Origin: Bdellovibrionales bacterium
GTDB lineage: Bacteria; Bdellovibrionota; Bdellovibrionia; Bdellovibrionales; UBA1609
Direction: 5' to 3'
DNA length: 53,960 bases
Assembly: GCA_020628165.1 (NCBI GenBank)
Contig: JAHDFM010000024.1
Span: 1-53,960, forward strand
This document shows, in pieces, positions 1 through 9,163 of the stretch; within the stretch, counting starts at the first letter, position 1, and every line of letters begins with the position of its first letter. A program made the position numbers and the translations under genes. Below the pieces are notes generated by a model, which ran no database searches, was not told the DNA's origin, and worked only from the letters and a program-made list of their open reading frames with translations.

Positions 1-303
1 CTCGCGGTTTTCAGGCTTGAGCAACTTAGCGATAGTCCCTTCTGGGAGCTTTGCAAAAGCCTCATCTGTTGGTGCAAACACTGTGAATGGCCCTTCGCTC
101 TTCAGAGTTTCTACGAGTTCAGTTGTTTGGACTGCAGCAACAAAAGTTGAGAAATTTCCAGCAGATACAGCCGTGTCGACAATATCAAGTTCAGCTTCAG
201 CAGCCGCGCCGTTAGGATTATTTCTTGTGTTTGCGGATGAATCACTGCATGCAACCAAGCTGTAGGTCAGTAAAAGTGTCATCATTAGTACTATGTGTTT
301 CAT
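1..303 (-). CDS. Fasciclin (FAS1) domain lipoprotein, 3' end cut by window edge
   Basis: Read on the minus strand from ATG at 303, the frame stays open to base 1 (101 codons). The first 19 residues form a lipoprotein signal with lipobox LVAC (Cys19). From about residue 40 the sequence matches the start of a FAS1 domain, including the hallmark [17 protein letters not shown]1 domains are small adhesion or cell-surface modules; bacterial ones are usually exported. The start is supported by GGAGGGG 6 bases upstream. The gene is divergent from the LysR-type regulator at 448. The rest of the FAS1 domain lies outside the window, so length and extra domains are unknown. The specific role is not known. 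Confidence 0.85.
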   Translation of the reverse strand, partial: MKHIVLMMTLLLTYSLVACSDSSANTRNNPNGAAAEAELDIVDTAVSAGNFSTFVAAVQTTELVETLKSEGPFTVFAPTDEAFAKLPEGTIAKLLKPENRE

Positions 304-447
304 TATCACCCCTCCGTTGTGATGGTGGCATCATTGCCTTGAAAACAAATTGTCATTTTTGAAGGGCGATGCATAGTCTGATTGAACGTGACAAGTATAA
401 TATTTTTTTATTATACTAATTTAATAAAAAATAAGAACACTATAGAT

Positions 448-1359
448 ATGACCCTAGAAAATTTAAAAATAAAAGACTTACATCTTCTCTCACAAATGGA
501 GCGCTTTGAATCTATGCGCTCTTACGCAAGACATTTAGATATCGAGCCTCAAAATCTATCTAAAAAAATCAAAGACATTGAAAAAGCGATCCGAACCAAA
601 CTGTTTGAGCGATCCACTCACGGCATTACCCTCACTCCCCATGGGCAAATCGTCATTGAAAAGATTCATCGAATTCTCAATGAGATTTACAACCTTGATC
701 ACTCGCAAAACCAGCCCCATCACTTTTCTAAAGAGATCACTGTTTGCTCGAGAGGTTACTTAGTTGATTTTCTTTGCCCTTATTTGATCAAAGCCTTTAA
801 AACTCAAATCTCAGACACTCGCTTGCAATTTTTAGATCTCAGCCCAGAAACTACAGAGATGGCTGGTCGCAAAAATCAACTCAGCTTAGTTTACTCATAT
901 AACGACATCCAGCTTGGCAAAAACTGGACACACGATAAGCTCGGGAAAGTTCAATTTCACTACGTGGTTAAAAATGACCACCCACTCGAAGGGGCCGTTG
1001 ATATTCGTGACGCCAAAAAGCATAAGTTCATTGGTTTTGTTTATCTCGAAAAAAATAAGCTCATCTCACCGGCTTTAAGCAAAATTAAAGGAGTGGATTT
1101 AATTAAAGGCTTTGATGCTGAAACCAGTGTCTACACCAAGCAGATCGTTTTAAATACACATCAGGTTGGGTTATTGCCTAGCATGACCATTCAAAACGAA
1201 CTCAATATGGGAGACTTAAAAGTTATTACTATTAAGGGGCAAAAGACCTTAACGAGAACCCTTTATATGCATACGCATTTAGACAAAGTTTCCAGCACAG
1301 CTTATAAAGCTATTAAGAAGGCCTCATTGAAAGCAATGAGCCTTCTCGATCAGTATTAA
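448..1359 (+). CDS. LysR-family transcriptional regulator
   Basis: A 303-residue protein of typical LysR length. Residues about 5-65 form the winged helix-turn-helix, with the family pattern of a recognition helix (NLSKKIKDIEKAI) followed by KLFERSTHGITLTPHG. The remainder fits the periplasmic-binding-like effector domain. An upstream in-frame start at 382 would add 22 residues ahead of the conserved helix, so ATG 448 is preferred although its ribosome site is weak. It is divergent from the FAS1 lipoprotein, which could be its target, as is common for LysR regulators. The effector is unknown. The last codons carry a long inverted repeat (1316-1346). Confidence 0.85.
   Translation: MTLENLKIKDLHLLSQMERFESMRSYARHLDIEPQNLSKKIKDIEKAIRTKLFERSTHGITLTPHGQIVIEKIHRILNEIYNLDHSQNQPHHFSKEITVCSRGYLVDFLCPYLIKAFKTQISDTRLQFLDLSPETTEMAGRKNQLSLVYSYNDIQLGKNWTHDKLGKVQFHYVVKNDHPLEGAVDIRDAKKHKFIGFVYLEKNKLISPALSKIKGVDLIKGFDAETSVYTKQIVLNTHQVGLLPSMTIQNELNMGDLKVITIKGQKTLTRTLYMHTHLDKVSSTAYKAIKKASLKAMSLLDQY
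1316..1346. terminator. Hairpin in the 3' end of the LysR gene, possible two-way terminator
   Basis: AGAAGG (1316-1321) and CTCATTG (1323-1329) pair with CAATGAG (1334-1340) and CCTTCT (1341-1346), with a bulged C and a four-base AAAG loop. It lies between the convergent LysR and MltD genes and partly inside LysR coding sequence. There is no proper T run, only a T-rich stretch at 1358-1364, so termination is uncertain. Confidence 0.3.
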
Positions 1360-1370
1360 TTTTTATGGGA

Positions 1371-3146
1371 TCAATTCATTGCCAATGGTATTTTAATAGT
1401 GCTGCCAATGTTGATTCTAGATTTATTCTTGAATTTATTAACGCTCAATAAATTACCTAAAGACACTTGATATTTTTTAGCGATAGCAATCAAACTCTCA
1501 CCTTTTTTAACAACGTGATAGCGCAATTGACCTTTTTGAACCTTTAACTTTTGACCCACGTTCAAACGGCTTGTTCTTAAAGAATTCATACTTTTTATTT
1601 TTTTAACAGTTGTACCGTACTTTCTTGCAATTAAGTTTAAATTCTCACCGTAGCGCACTTTGTGATTAATTACACCACTAGCCACTGAACGCGAAGAGGA
1701 TGTATTCAACTTTAACTTTTGTCCCACACGCAATTTAGCTCGAGTGCTGAGGCCGTTGCGCTTCGCCAATTGACTCACTGTTAAGCCATGACGGGCAGCA
1801 ATCACAGATAAACTTTCTCCCCTACGCACTTTGTGTGTTTTTTTGAGGTTTCTATATTTTGATTTCGCTTTCTGTGAGGTCCTGGCAACATTGGCTCTGC
1901 CCTTTTTTGCTGAGTGAACCTTTAACTTTCGCCCTACATATAGAGTAGACCTTCTACCGAGCCCATTGGCTTTCTTTAGGCTTCTAACCGTTACTCCAAA
2001 ACGACGAGCAATTTTAGTTAAGTTATCACCCTTGCGCACTTTGTAAGTCACTACAGTGAGTGGTTTATAGGTATTCTTAGCAATGTAAGTTTGACTTTTT
2101 AACAATGAGGCTTGAGCTCTTGCTAGCTGACCTCTTGGCACTCGTACTAGAACAGACTTCCCTCTATATATTGGAACGCGAGTTGTCTTATAACGTGGAT
2201 TTAATTTTTTTAATTTTGAGTACGAAGTGCCCATAGTCCTGGCTAACTTTTTTAAGTCAATAGGCTTTTTGACGTAGAGCTTTTGGTAATTTTGCTCCGG
2301 CATGTATTTAATTTGCTTGAAACCAAAACTTTCAGGTGATTTTGCTATGAGGGTTGCTGCGATGTATTTGGGCACATAGTCTCTTGTTTCTTTATAGAGA
2401 CTTTTCTTGTCGATGAGTTCCCAATAGTTGCGAGTTTCCGCTCGCATCAATTGCGACTTCACACGGTTCTCACCAGCGTTGTAAGCAGCTAGTGCTAAGT
2501 ACCAATCGCCAAACACAGTGTAAAGTTTCTTTAAATAGACTGCTGCAGCTTCTGTAGAGCGAATGTAATCGCGGCGCTCATCGACCATGGAGTTCACTTT
2601 TAAACCATACTGCCTCGCTGTTGATGGCATAAACTGCCAGTAACCCATGGCACCTTTATTACTTAATGCCTTTGTCGCAAACCCAGACTCAATCACCGGC
2701 AAGTAAACTAGATCTTCCGGCAAACCCTTATTGGTCAGTACTTTTTTCATAGACTCAACATATTTACCCGATCTTTCTAAGAACTTTTGCATTCCGTAGC
2801 GACCGGAGCCAGTGAAATAATCAATCCACTTGTTGACGTATTTATTGGTAGGAAGTGGGATTGCATTTTTATCCACAACTTGTTTTTGCTCGGAGGCTTC
2901 ATTGCGAATGCGTTCTTCGTCTAAAATTTCCGAAATCTCTAGGGCACTCATCGCTTGTTGAGTGGATGAAACCACTTCAACATTTTTCTGAGAACTTTGT
3001 TGCACAGATGCGCCCGGGTTATAAACATTGTTGTCATTGTAAGTCACTTGCTGTTGAGGTGCCGTTGCGCACGAACATAACAAAAGAGACAAAACGAATA
3101 CTGAGTGGTGTTTTTTTAGCTGAATCATAAATTTTATTCTAGTCAA
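1371..3146 (-). CDS. mltD: MltD-like membrane-bound lytic murein transglycosylase with four LysM repeats
   Basis: 591 residues. An N-terminal lipoprotein-type signal ends at LCSC (Cys26). Residues about 135-235 are a GH23/SLT domain: catalytic Glu153 in VIESGF, AMGYWQFMPSTARQYG at 166-181 and AYNAGENRV around 221-229, the MltD pattern. Four LysM repeats follow at about 366-410, 437-480, 493-536 and 542-587, which bind peptidoglycan glycans. The enzyme cleaves the MurNAc-GlcNAc bond with formation of 1,6-anhydroMurNAc. E. coli MltD has two LysM units, so this one is extended. The start is TTG at 3146, chosen because GGGAG sits 5 bases upstream; an in-frame ATG at 3128 lacks such a site. Convergent with the LysR gene. 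Confidence 0.93.
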   Translation of the reverse strand: MTRIKFMIQLKKHHSVFVLSLLLCSCATAPQQQVTYNDNNVYNPGASVQQSSQKNVEVVSSTQQAMSALEISEILDEERIRNEASEQKQVVDKNAIPLPTNKYVNKWIDYFTGSGRYGMQKFLERSGKYVESMKKVLTNKGLPEDLVYLPVIESGFATKALSNKGAMGYWQFMPSTARQYGLKVNSMVDERRDYIRSTEAAAVYLKKLYTVFGDWYLALAAYNAGENRVKSQLMRAETRNYWELIDKKSLYKETRDYVPKYIAATLIAKSPESFGFKQIKYMPEQNYQKLYVKKPIDLKKLARTMGTSYSKLKKLNPRYKTTRVPIYRGKSVLVRVPRGQLARAQASLLKSQTYIAKNTYKPLTVVTYKVRKGDNLTKIARRFGVTVRSLKKANGLGRRSTLYVGRKLKVHSAKKGRANVARTSQKAKSKYRNLKKTHKVRRGESLSVIAARHGLTVSQLAKRNGLSTRAKLRVGQKLKLNTSSSRSVASGVINHKVRYGENLNLIARKYGTTVKKIKSMNSLRTSRLNVGQKLKVQKGQLRYHVVKKGESLIAIAKKYQVSLGNLLSVNKFKNKSRINIGSTIKIPLAMN

Positions 3147-3208
3147 TTATACTCCCATTAACAATTAGGACTTATTGCTTAGCACTAAAGTCTAGAGCAA
3201 AAAAGACA

Positions 3209-3222
3209 GTCATTTAAATGAC
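3209..3222. promoter_or_regulatory. 14-bp perfect palindrome upstream of mltD, candidate operator
   Basis: GTCATTTAAATGAC reads the same on both strands. It lies 63 bases upstream of the mltD start in the divergent region shared with the gene at 3432. Position and symmetry suit a dimeric regulator, but no regulator is identified. Confidence 0.3.
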
Positions 3223-3431
3223 ATAAACTTTTTTTGTGAAAACCTAAAAATGCACAAATTAAAAACACGGTTAAAGGATTAAGCACAAATTTCCGGCTCA
3301 GTTTATTTAGCACATTCCTGCCTAGACTTTTATCTTAAAGTGTCAATTCCCTGTCAAAATCTCAATACGTCATGAGTCTAAAAACTTCTCTCACCCTTAA
3401 TAGTTAGCAGTGGGTTTCCGATGGCAATAGT

Positions 3432-5084
3432 ATGAAGTTGTTAACTTTCATCACAGCGCTTTTCTTGTCAATACACTTGCTTCTTCCTAAAACAACACGT
3501 GCGAATAGCACACCACCAAATCAAGCCATCTGCTCAACCACTGGGGCCACAAGAACCCTTTGGTACGACATGAACCGAGTAATCATAAAAAAACAAGAAG
3601 AATTTTATTCGTTTTTAGATTACGAAGAGTGTACTGATGATAACGATTACTTTGAGCATGACTTTTTAACCTCACATATGAATCATATGCCCATGTTGAG
3701 TAACAAACTTTCGCCGGTTTGCACTCATGTTAGCTTAAAACACGATGCTCTGGGTAAAACAGGACAATATTTGAAATCATGCAATGACAAACCTGAGTAC
3801 ACAGCTCACAAACCTTGCGTTTCAAAAAATTATCATCGTTTTGTCCACAATCAAATAGTAAGAGCAGCTGAGTGCTTTAAAGTGGACACCAAATCGCTTT
3901 TTTCACTGTTTGCCACTGAAAGTTATTTACAAGTTAACATCAATGCCAGTGGAAAAGACACAGCTCAAGGTATCGGACAACAGCTGAAAGCTTATAAAGA
4001 TGTGAACTCTGACTATGAAGCCTATTTAAATTATTTTCAGAAAAATGCCCCTAACACTTTATGCCTCAATCACATCAGTGAGTTGATGCAAATCCCAAAG
4101 CTTGAAGACCACAACTCTTGCAGCCCAGTCAATATTGATCAACGTGTAAAGCAAGATATCTTTTATACGGTAGCTTACCGACTAAAAAACATCACATTGA
4201 TGATGGAAACACTTATGGATCAAGAAAACATGTTCACTCAACCCGTTGAAAAATTCTCAAAAAAATACCCCAAAGCTAATGGTGATCCTAATGACAAGAG
4301 TCCTAAGGAAATCTTTAATGAATTCTCAACTCTTGCCAAAACGGTTAAAAGCGGACTCGATCAAAGAACAAAAATTGGAGGAAGATCTCCTGAATTTACG
4401 TCTACACTTTATGGAAAATATTTTGGTGAGTTAGATGCTGTAACATGTAATGAAAACAATAAACCTTATTGTCAATTTGACAAACACCCCTTTGTTAAAA
4501 AACATTGCCAAGGTATTATAGAAAGTCCTAAAAAAGCAGACTCAATAGAGAATGAAAGTATTGAACGTTATATAGATAAGATAGATGATTATTCTACTAG
4601 TGTGACAGACTGTCTCAATCAAAAAACAAATGCTTACCTTGATTTATATTTTAGTTTAGATGATGATCGTAAAAAAATCTTTGATGAACTTTCATTTTAT
4701 ACACACAATCGTGGTCCATCAGCTCGTGGGATTTTTTCACAATATGCTAATGGAATTGGCGAAAATCTGACATATGATCGGTTTACGGGAACTCATGAAG
4801 GTAGTTTTAGAAGCTTTATGACTCGCTACGATGCTTATCAGTATAACCAAAAAAATCCAGATAAAAAAGTGAATGCACTAGAGTCTCAAGGTAGCAATTT
4901 CATATTCAATAACCCTGATCAAGACGCGAAAGGAAGTAAATCGTCAACTCAGAATAATATGGGTATCATCAGACGAGGCATTGCTAGTATTGATGAAAAT
5001 GGACTCACAAATGACCGTCAGACTCAATACTTATCAAAGATTAAAACTCCAGAAGGCTTTGCTCACATGTGCAGCCCTTATTAA
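3432..5084 (+). CDS. Exported protein with a divergent lysozyme/SLT-like core
   Basis: 550 residues with a clear signal peptide (about 1-25, cleavage near TRANS). Around residues 155-185 the sequence LFSLFATESYLQ followed by GIGQQ resembles the catalytic-Glu and GxxQ blocks of SLT-type transglycosylases (candidate Glu163). A block near residues 425-435 (HNRGPSARG) recalls the AYNxG motif but is diverged. The N-terminal part is rich in Cys (about eight), suggesting disulphides in the periplasm or outside. No full family match was recognised, so enzymatic activity is inferred only. It is convergent with slt (5088), with only 3 bases between them, and divergent from mltD, so three cell-wall-related genes cluster here. 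Confidence 0.75.
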   Translation: MKLLTFITALFLSIHLLLPKTTRANSTPPNQAICSTTGATRTLWYDMNRVIIKKQEEFYSFLDYEECTDDNDYFEHDFLTSHMNHMPMLSNKLSPVCTHVSLKHDALGKTGQYLKSCNDKPEYTAHKPCVSKNYHRFVHNQIVRAAECFKVDTKSLFSLFATESYLQVNINASGKDTAQGIGQQLKAYKDVNSDYEAYLNYFQKNAPNTLCLNHISELMQIPKLEDHNSCSPVNIDQRVKQDIFYTVAYRLKNITLMMETLMDQENMFTQPVEKFSKKYPKANGDPNDKSPKEIFNEFSTLAKTVKSGLDQRTKIGGRSPEFTSTLYGKYFGELDAVTCNENNKPYCQFDKHPFVKKHCQGIIESPKKADSIENESIERYIDKIDDYSTSVTDCLNQKTNAYLDLYFSLDDDRKKIFDELSFYTHNRGPSARGIFSQYANGIGENLTYDRFTGTHEGSFRSFMTRYDAYQYNQKNPDKKVNALESQGSNFIFNNPDQDAKGSKSSTQNNMGIIRRGIASIDENGLTNDRQTQYLSKIKTPEGFAHMCSPY

Positions 5085-5087
5085 CAT

Positions 5088-7274
5088 TTAAAAAGTGCTG
5101 GCAGTGACTGGTGTGTCTAATTGCCAGACTGGTTTTGGAATGGTTCTTACACCTTCGTAATAGAAACGGTACAAAATTAAATTACGTAAAATAGCCTTCA
5201 CATAAAAGCTTGTTTCTGCCCAAGGAAGTTCATCGATCCAAATCTCATGTTCAATTTGTGAACTTCCCAACTCTTCCAATCCAGATAAATCATTAGGTCT
5301 TTTCTTAATCCAACGCCTGATATTACCAATGCCTGCGTTGTACGCGGCAAGGGCTAAGGGTACGTGCCCCTTAAAGGCGTTGATCATGCGGTTTAAGTAA
5401 CTACTGCCCAACCTAATATTCATATTTGGGTCGTAAATTTGGGATTTGGCATACGAGTTGCTGATCTTCAAATACCTGGCAGAATCTTTGATCGTGATGG
5501 GCACAATCTGCATCAACCCTTTGGCGTTTGAGCTACTCACCGCTCGCAATCGATACGAGCTTTCTTGCTTGATCAAACTACGAATTAAGTTGCGTTCAAT
5601 ACTATACTTGTCTGCAAACTCATTCACCATCGAATCGTACTCAACTGGCAAAGTTAGCTTTGTAGTGTTTTTGGTAAAGTTCACATAAGGATTCTTGTCC
5701 CAAATAATGTTCATGGTTTTGATCGCTGAGTAATGGTCAGCGGCCAGTGACGAAAAATGCGAGAAAAGCACAGCTTCTTGATCGTTTTGCACGTTAAACA
5801 ATGGCTTGAGTTCTTTGCGAGCCAGATCAAAAAAGTTCATTTGCAAAAAGTCATTGAAGTTTTCCCAAGAGAGAATTTGCTCTTTGTCCCAATTCATATT
5901 TTTTTGAAAGACATGAATATTGGTTGGCAGGATGAGTTTTTCGTTGTTCTTTTCATAGTTTGCAAGCAAACCATAGTAAGTGAGTGGGTAAAGCTTAATC
6001 AAACGATTGCGAACCACTTTTGACTTATCATCACCAAGCTTTTGTAAAGAGCGCCATAACCAATACGTTGTTTGTAAATTGAAATCATTGATCTCTTTGT
6101 GAGCTTCAAGATTATCAAGAGTCAGCTTAGCTTGATCATACTTTTTAAGGCGGTAATAAAGCAGTCCTAAACGAAACTTTGCTTCAAAATACACTTTTGT
6201 ATTGGGTTCACTTTTTTCCACAGCCACTTTCAAATGACTTTCTGCCTGTTCATATAGGCCCTGTTGCAAAGTGGACATCCCAGCCACTAACTTTGCTTCA
6301 GCATTTTCTTGTTTTTCATAGGCAAGGCCTGCAATAAAGGCCGACATGGGGTAGCTATGTGCTTGGTAATAGCGTTTTGCGAGTCGGTTGATACAAGCTA
6401 CATGACATTTCTTGATCTCGCGCACCCATTTGTTTTTTGAGCCAGGCTTGATTCTATTTTTAACAATGCGATAGATTCGGCTCACCACTTTGTATTTGCT
6501 CGACTCATACTTATTCAATAACTGAACGCCTTTGCGCAATTTTGAAAAGGACCCTGGAGTGTAATAAAAGGCGTTGTAATTTTCTCTCTCAACTTGCTCT
6601 TTACTTTTACCAAAGTTATCAAAAAAATCTTTATAGGTGCTGACCAATTCGTCTTTTTTATTCAATAAGGTTTTAAGCCGAGTTGCGTACATTGGTTGCT
6701 GATCCATATCAAAAGCTCTAAAGTAATACTCAGCTGCTTTTTGTGGATCATCTGCTTGCTCTGAACGAGCTCCTAAAAAACTATACAGCTTAGCTTTTTC
6801 AACGGGCTTTAACTGAGGTTCTATTTTTTGTAAAAAATCCTTTTCAAAGTCACTAATGATATAACTTTTACTGGAGGCCAAACTCACAAGCAAACGACCA
6901 ATGTCATCGGCCAAATAAGACGTGTCCCCTTGATATTGATTCATTTCTTCAATGTGAGTTTTGATATATTTTCTTAAACCACTTTTAACTTTATAAACTT
7001 TTCTGGCACATTTTAGCACCATATAGGACCACCAAACTCGCATGCGATCTGGTGTCTCCTTAGGAGTTTTTTTGTCATTAATGCACTTGGCGTACTTCTT
7101 GTCTTGAATCATTTTCAGGCGGTCTTGAAACTCTTTTTTGTAACCCTTCAGTTTTAGAGGTTCTCCCTCAAACGGCCTGGTCATATCTATTTTGAGACTG
7201 GTAGTGATCAGCTTCGCGTGTGAAGTAGGAGAGACGAACAATAATAATAAGACAACTTTAATGAACATTCTCAC
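5088..7274 (-). CDS. slt: Slt70-like soluble lytic murein transglycosylase, last gene of the moxR-bat operon
   Basis: 728 residues. A signal peptide (about 1-20, ending SHA) is followed by a long helical region with TPR-like pairs (for example around 155-215 and 330-420), then a C-terminal GH23/SLT domain. Catalytic Glu571 lies in IKQESSYR, followed by NAKGLMQIVP and LALAAYNAGIGNIRRW. This is the Slt70 plan: a helical ring plus a C-terminal catalytic domain cleaving periplasmic peptidoglycan. E. coli Slt is about 645 residues, so this one is longer. Its start overlaps the end of batD by 17 bases (GTG 7274; ATG 7268 is an alternative), indicating co-transcription and probable translational coupling. 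Placing slt in a Bat operon is unusual. Confidence 0.92.
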   Translation of the reverse strand: MRMFIKVVLLLLFVSPTSHAKLITTSLKIDMTRPFEGEPLKLKGYKKEFQDRLKMIQDKKYAKCINDKKTPKETPDRMRVWWSYMVLKCARKVYKVKSGLRKYIKTHIEEMNQYQGDTSYLADDIGRLLVSLASSKSYIISDFEKDFLQKIEPQLKPVEKAKLYSFLGARSEQADDPQKAAEYYFRAFDMDQQPMYATRLKTLLNKKDELVSTYKDFFDNFGKSKEQVERENYNAFYYTPGSFSKLRKGVQLLNKYESSKYKVVSRIYRIVKNRIKPGSKNKWVREIKKCHVACINRLAKRYYQAHSYPMSAFIAGLAYEKQENAEAKLVAGMSTLQQGLYEQAESHLKVAVEKSEPNTKVYFEAKFRLGLLYYRLKKYDQAKLTLDNLEAHKEINDFNLQTTYWLWRSLQKLGDDKSKVVRNRLIKLYPLTYYGLLANYEKNNEKLILPTNIHVFQKNMNWDKEQILSWENFNDFLQMNFFDLARKELKPLFNVQNDQEAVLFSHFSSLAADHYSAIKTMNIIWDKNPYVNFTKNTTKLTLPVEYDSMVNEFADKYSIERNLIRSLIKQESSYRLRAVSSSNAKGLMQIVPITIKDSARYLKISNSYAKSQIYDPNMNIRLGSSYLNRMINAFKGHVPLALAAYNAGIGNIRRWIKKRPNDLSGLEELGSSQIEHEIWIDELPWAETSFYVKAILRNLILYRFYYEGVRTIPKPVWQLDTPVTASTF

Positions 7275-9159
7275 CTATACCCATATCTATTAATTTCGTA
7301 ACCAACTTGTTCACTTGCTTCACTTGCCCTCGGACATCATCTTTTAAATTGCCAACCACAGCATCCGGAGCAAAGGTCAAAGTTTCACAATCTCTCATTC
7401 TTTTTTTCATTTCCTTAGCGAGCTCTCGCTTTACACTTGGTGGAGCTTTGTCGAGCATTTTATCAAACTCTAATCCTGAACCACCCAAGTCTGACACAGC
7501 TCCCAAACTTAAATACATCATATTTGTGAGCTCAGCTCCCACATCTCGCCACTTGTCTTTGTTTTTGCTCAAATCATCTATTTTTTTAAAGCGATTTTGA
7601 ATGAGTTTTTGAATGGTCTTTTTACGTTGAGTTAAGCCCATCTCTCTTAAATACAAATAAACAAAGCCTGCAAAAATAATTATATATATGAAAACCCAAT
7701 ACAATAAAGGAACTTGAATAGAGTTTAACAGAGATGAACCCTGCCATTCTACTTCAAGCTGAGGCTGATACTCTTCTTTGACAGACTCATCTCTGTTTTC
7801 TACATCAACAGATGGTGAGACCACTTTAGTACCAGGCTTTCCTTTTTTAACTGTCAAATTGTACTCATCAGTAACTATATCATAGTACTCATTGGTTTTA
7901 GGGTTAAAGGCACTAAAGGTGAAGGGTGGTATTTTTACCTCCCCTTCTTCTCGAGGGATTAACATAACTTTAAACTGTTTAAAGCTTTTCCCATTCTTAA
8001 AAAATTTAGCTTCTGAATTTTTATCATACATTTCTAAGCCAGCAGGCAACGGTAAAGTTGGCAAGTTGATCAGCTTTGCATTTCCCATGCCTTCAAAACG
8101 TAAAATTAATGTGACAGGTTGGTTAGCCTCTATGACATTCACGTCTAAACTAGACGTCACTCTAAATTGTCCGACCCCTCCAGTAAAATTGTCTGGCTTG
8201 TCAGCTGGAAGCGGGTTGACCTGAATAGTGAGTTCCTGGCTTTGCTTCACAGACTTCACAGTTTTCCCGAATCCTAAAGAGGGCAAAATAATTCCACACC
8301 TTGCTTTGTACTGATCAATGACTGTAGGACCAGGATTGATCGGAAACAAAGCATAACTGGCTAATAATGCCTTGTTATAAGGAACACCGTTAATAATTTC
8401 GCGAGTGAAGTTTAATCGCGTAGCCACTTCTATGTCTTCTTTCCAAAAGCCATTCAAACTTGGGTACTTCAATGTATCTATGTCTCTAACACTTCCGCGT
8501 GTGTAAAGATACCAAGAGGCTTTCACCTGCTCGCCGACATAAGATTCCGCTTTGTCCACTTGCACTTTTATAAAAAAGGCTTCGTCGGGGTCTATGGGTT
8601 CATTGTTGCCAAAATTCCCTCGTCCTCTAAAAGGGTCTGGAAACCCATGTCGCCTTAACAGTTGAGAAAACAAATCATCATCAGCTCCATTTGACCTTTG
8701 ATTTCTTTGTCTCTGTTGGTTTTGCGCGAGGCCTTGCTTAGCTCTTTGATCCGGGGTCATCACCGTCACTGAGATTGGTTTGGTTTTAAATAGTTTACCG
8801 TTAACAGTCACAGTGGTGGCCCCTAAACGAAGGGTCCCTGCTTTTTGTGGAGCTAAAATATAATTAAAATTTTTGGTGTTTTTTACTTGGAAATCTCCGT
8901 TCACAAATGTTGAACGACTCTCGGATCCAACCCATGAGTTAAGTACGTCAAATTGATTTACAATATTTGGAAGTTTTGGCTGTCCCATGGCCATACTCTC
9001 TGACGAAGAAATGGACACAGACACTTTGTAGGTGAATGTGTCACCAACAAACATTTTATTTCTATCAACAGTGGCGACCACCTCCACATTGGCAAATGCC
9101 AGTGTTGGAAATAATAAAATCAATGTTAATAATATTGGCCTCAACACAACTCCCTTCAT
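7258..9159 (-). CDS. batD: BatD family protein
   Basis: 633 residues from ATG 9159. The signal peptide ends FANVEV, a large periplasmic beta-rich region follows, one membrane helix lies at about 483-504, and there is a helical cytoplasmic tail. This is the BatD (oxygen tolerance) layout, and the early block VDRNKMFVGDTFTYKVSV is typical. BatD is thought to act with BatA/BatB and MoxR in an envelope complex; its exact biochemistry is unknown. ATG 9159 is preferred because it starts 4 bases after the batC stop and places the signal peptide at the N terminus; a GTG at 9198 would add 13 basic residues inside batC. Asn/Arg/Gln-rich linker around 145-165. Overlaps slt. Confidence 0.9.
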   Translation of the reverse strand: MKGVVLRPILLTLILLFPTLAFANVEVVATVDRNKMFVGDTFTYKVSVSISSSESMAMGQPKLPNIVNQFDVLNSWVGSESRSTFVNGDFQVKNTKNFNYILAPQKAGTLRLGATTVTVNGKLFKTKPISVTVMTPDQRAKQGLAQNQQRQRNQRSNGADDDLFSQLLRRHGFPDPFRGRGNFGNNEPIDPDEAFFIKVQVDKAESYVGEQVKASWYLYTRGSVRDIDTLKYPSLNGFWKEDIEVATRLNFTREIINGVPYNKALLASYALFPINPGPTVIDQYKARCGIILPSLGFGKTVKSVKQSQELTIQVNPLPADKPDNFTGGVGQFRVTSSLDVNVIEANQPVTLILRFEGMGNAKLINLPTLPLPAGLEMYDKNSEAKFFKNGKSFKQFKVMLIPREEGEVKIPPFTFSAFNPKTNEYYDIVTDEYNLTVKKGKPGTKVVSPSVDVENRDESVKEEYQPQLEVEWQGSSLLNSIQVPLLYWVFIYIIIFAGFVYLYLREMGLTQRKKTIQKLIQNRFKKIDDLSKNKDKWRDVGAELTNMMYLSLGAVSDLGGSGLEFDKMLDKAPPSVKRELAKEMKKRMRDCETLTFAPDAVVGNLKDDVRGQVKQVNKLVTKLIDMGIGENVH

Positions 9160-9163
9160 TCGT

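Noticed and set aside
17-265. Plus-strand open frame of 82 codons
   Set aside because: It is antisense to the FAS1 lipoprotein, whose frame has a signal peptide, a family motif and a strong ribosome site.
8598-8740. Low-complexity Asn/Arg/Gln stretch in batD as a gene fusion point
   Set aside because: The domain order on both sides is that of one BatD protein; it is a linker.
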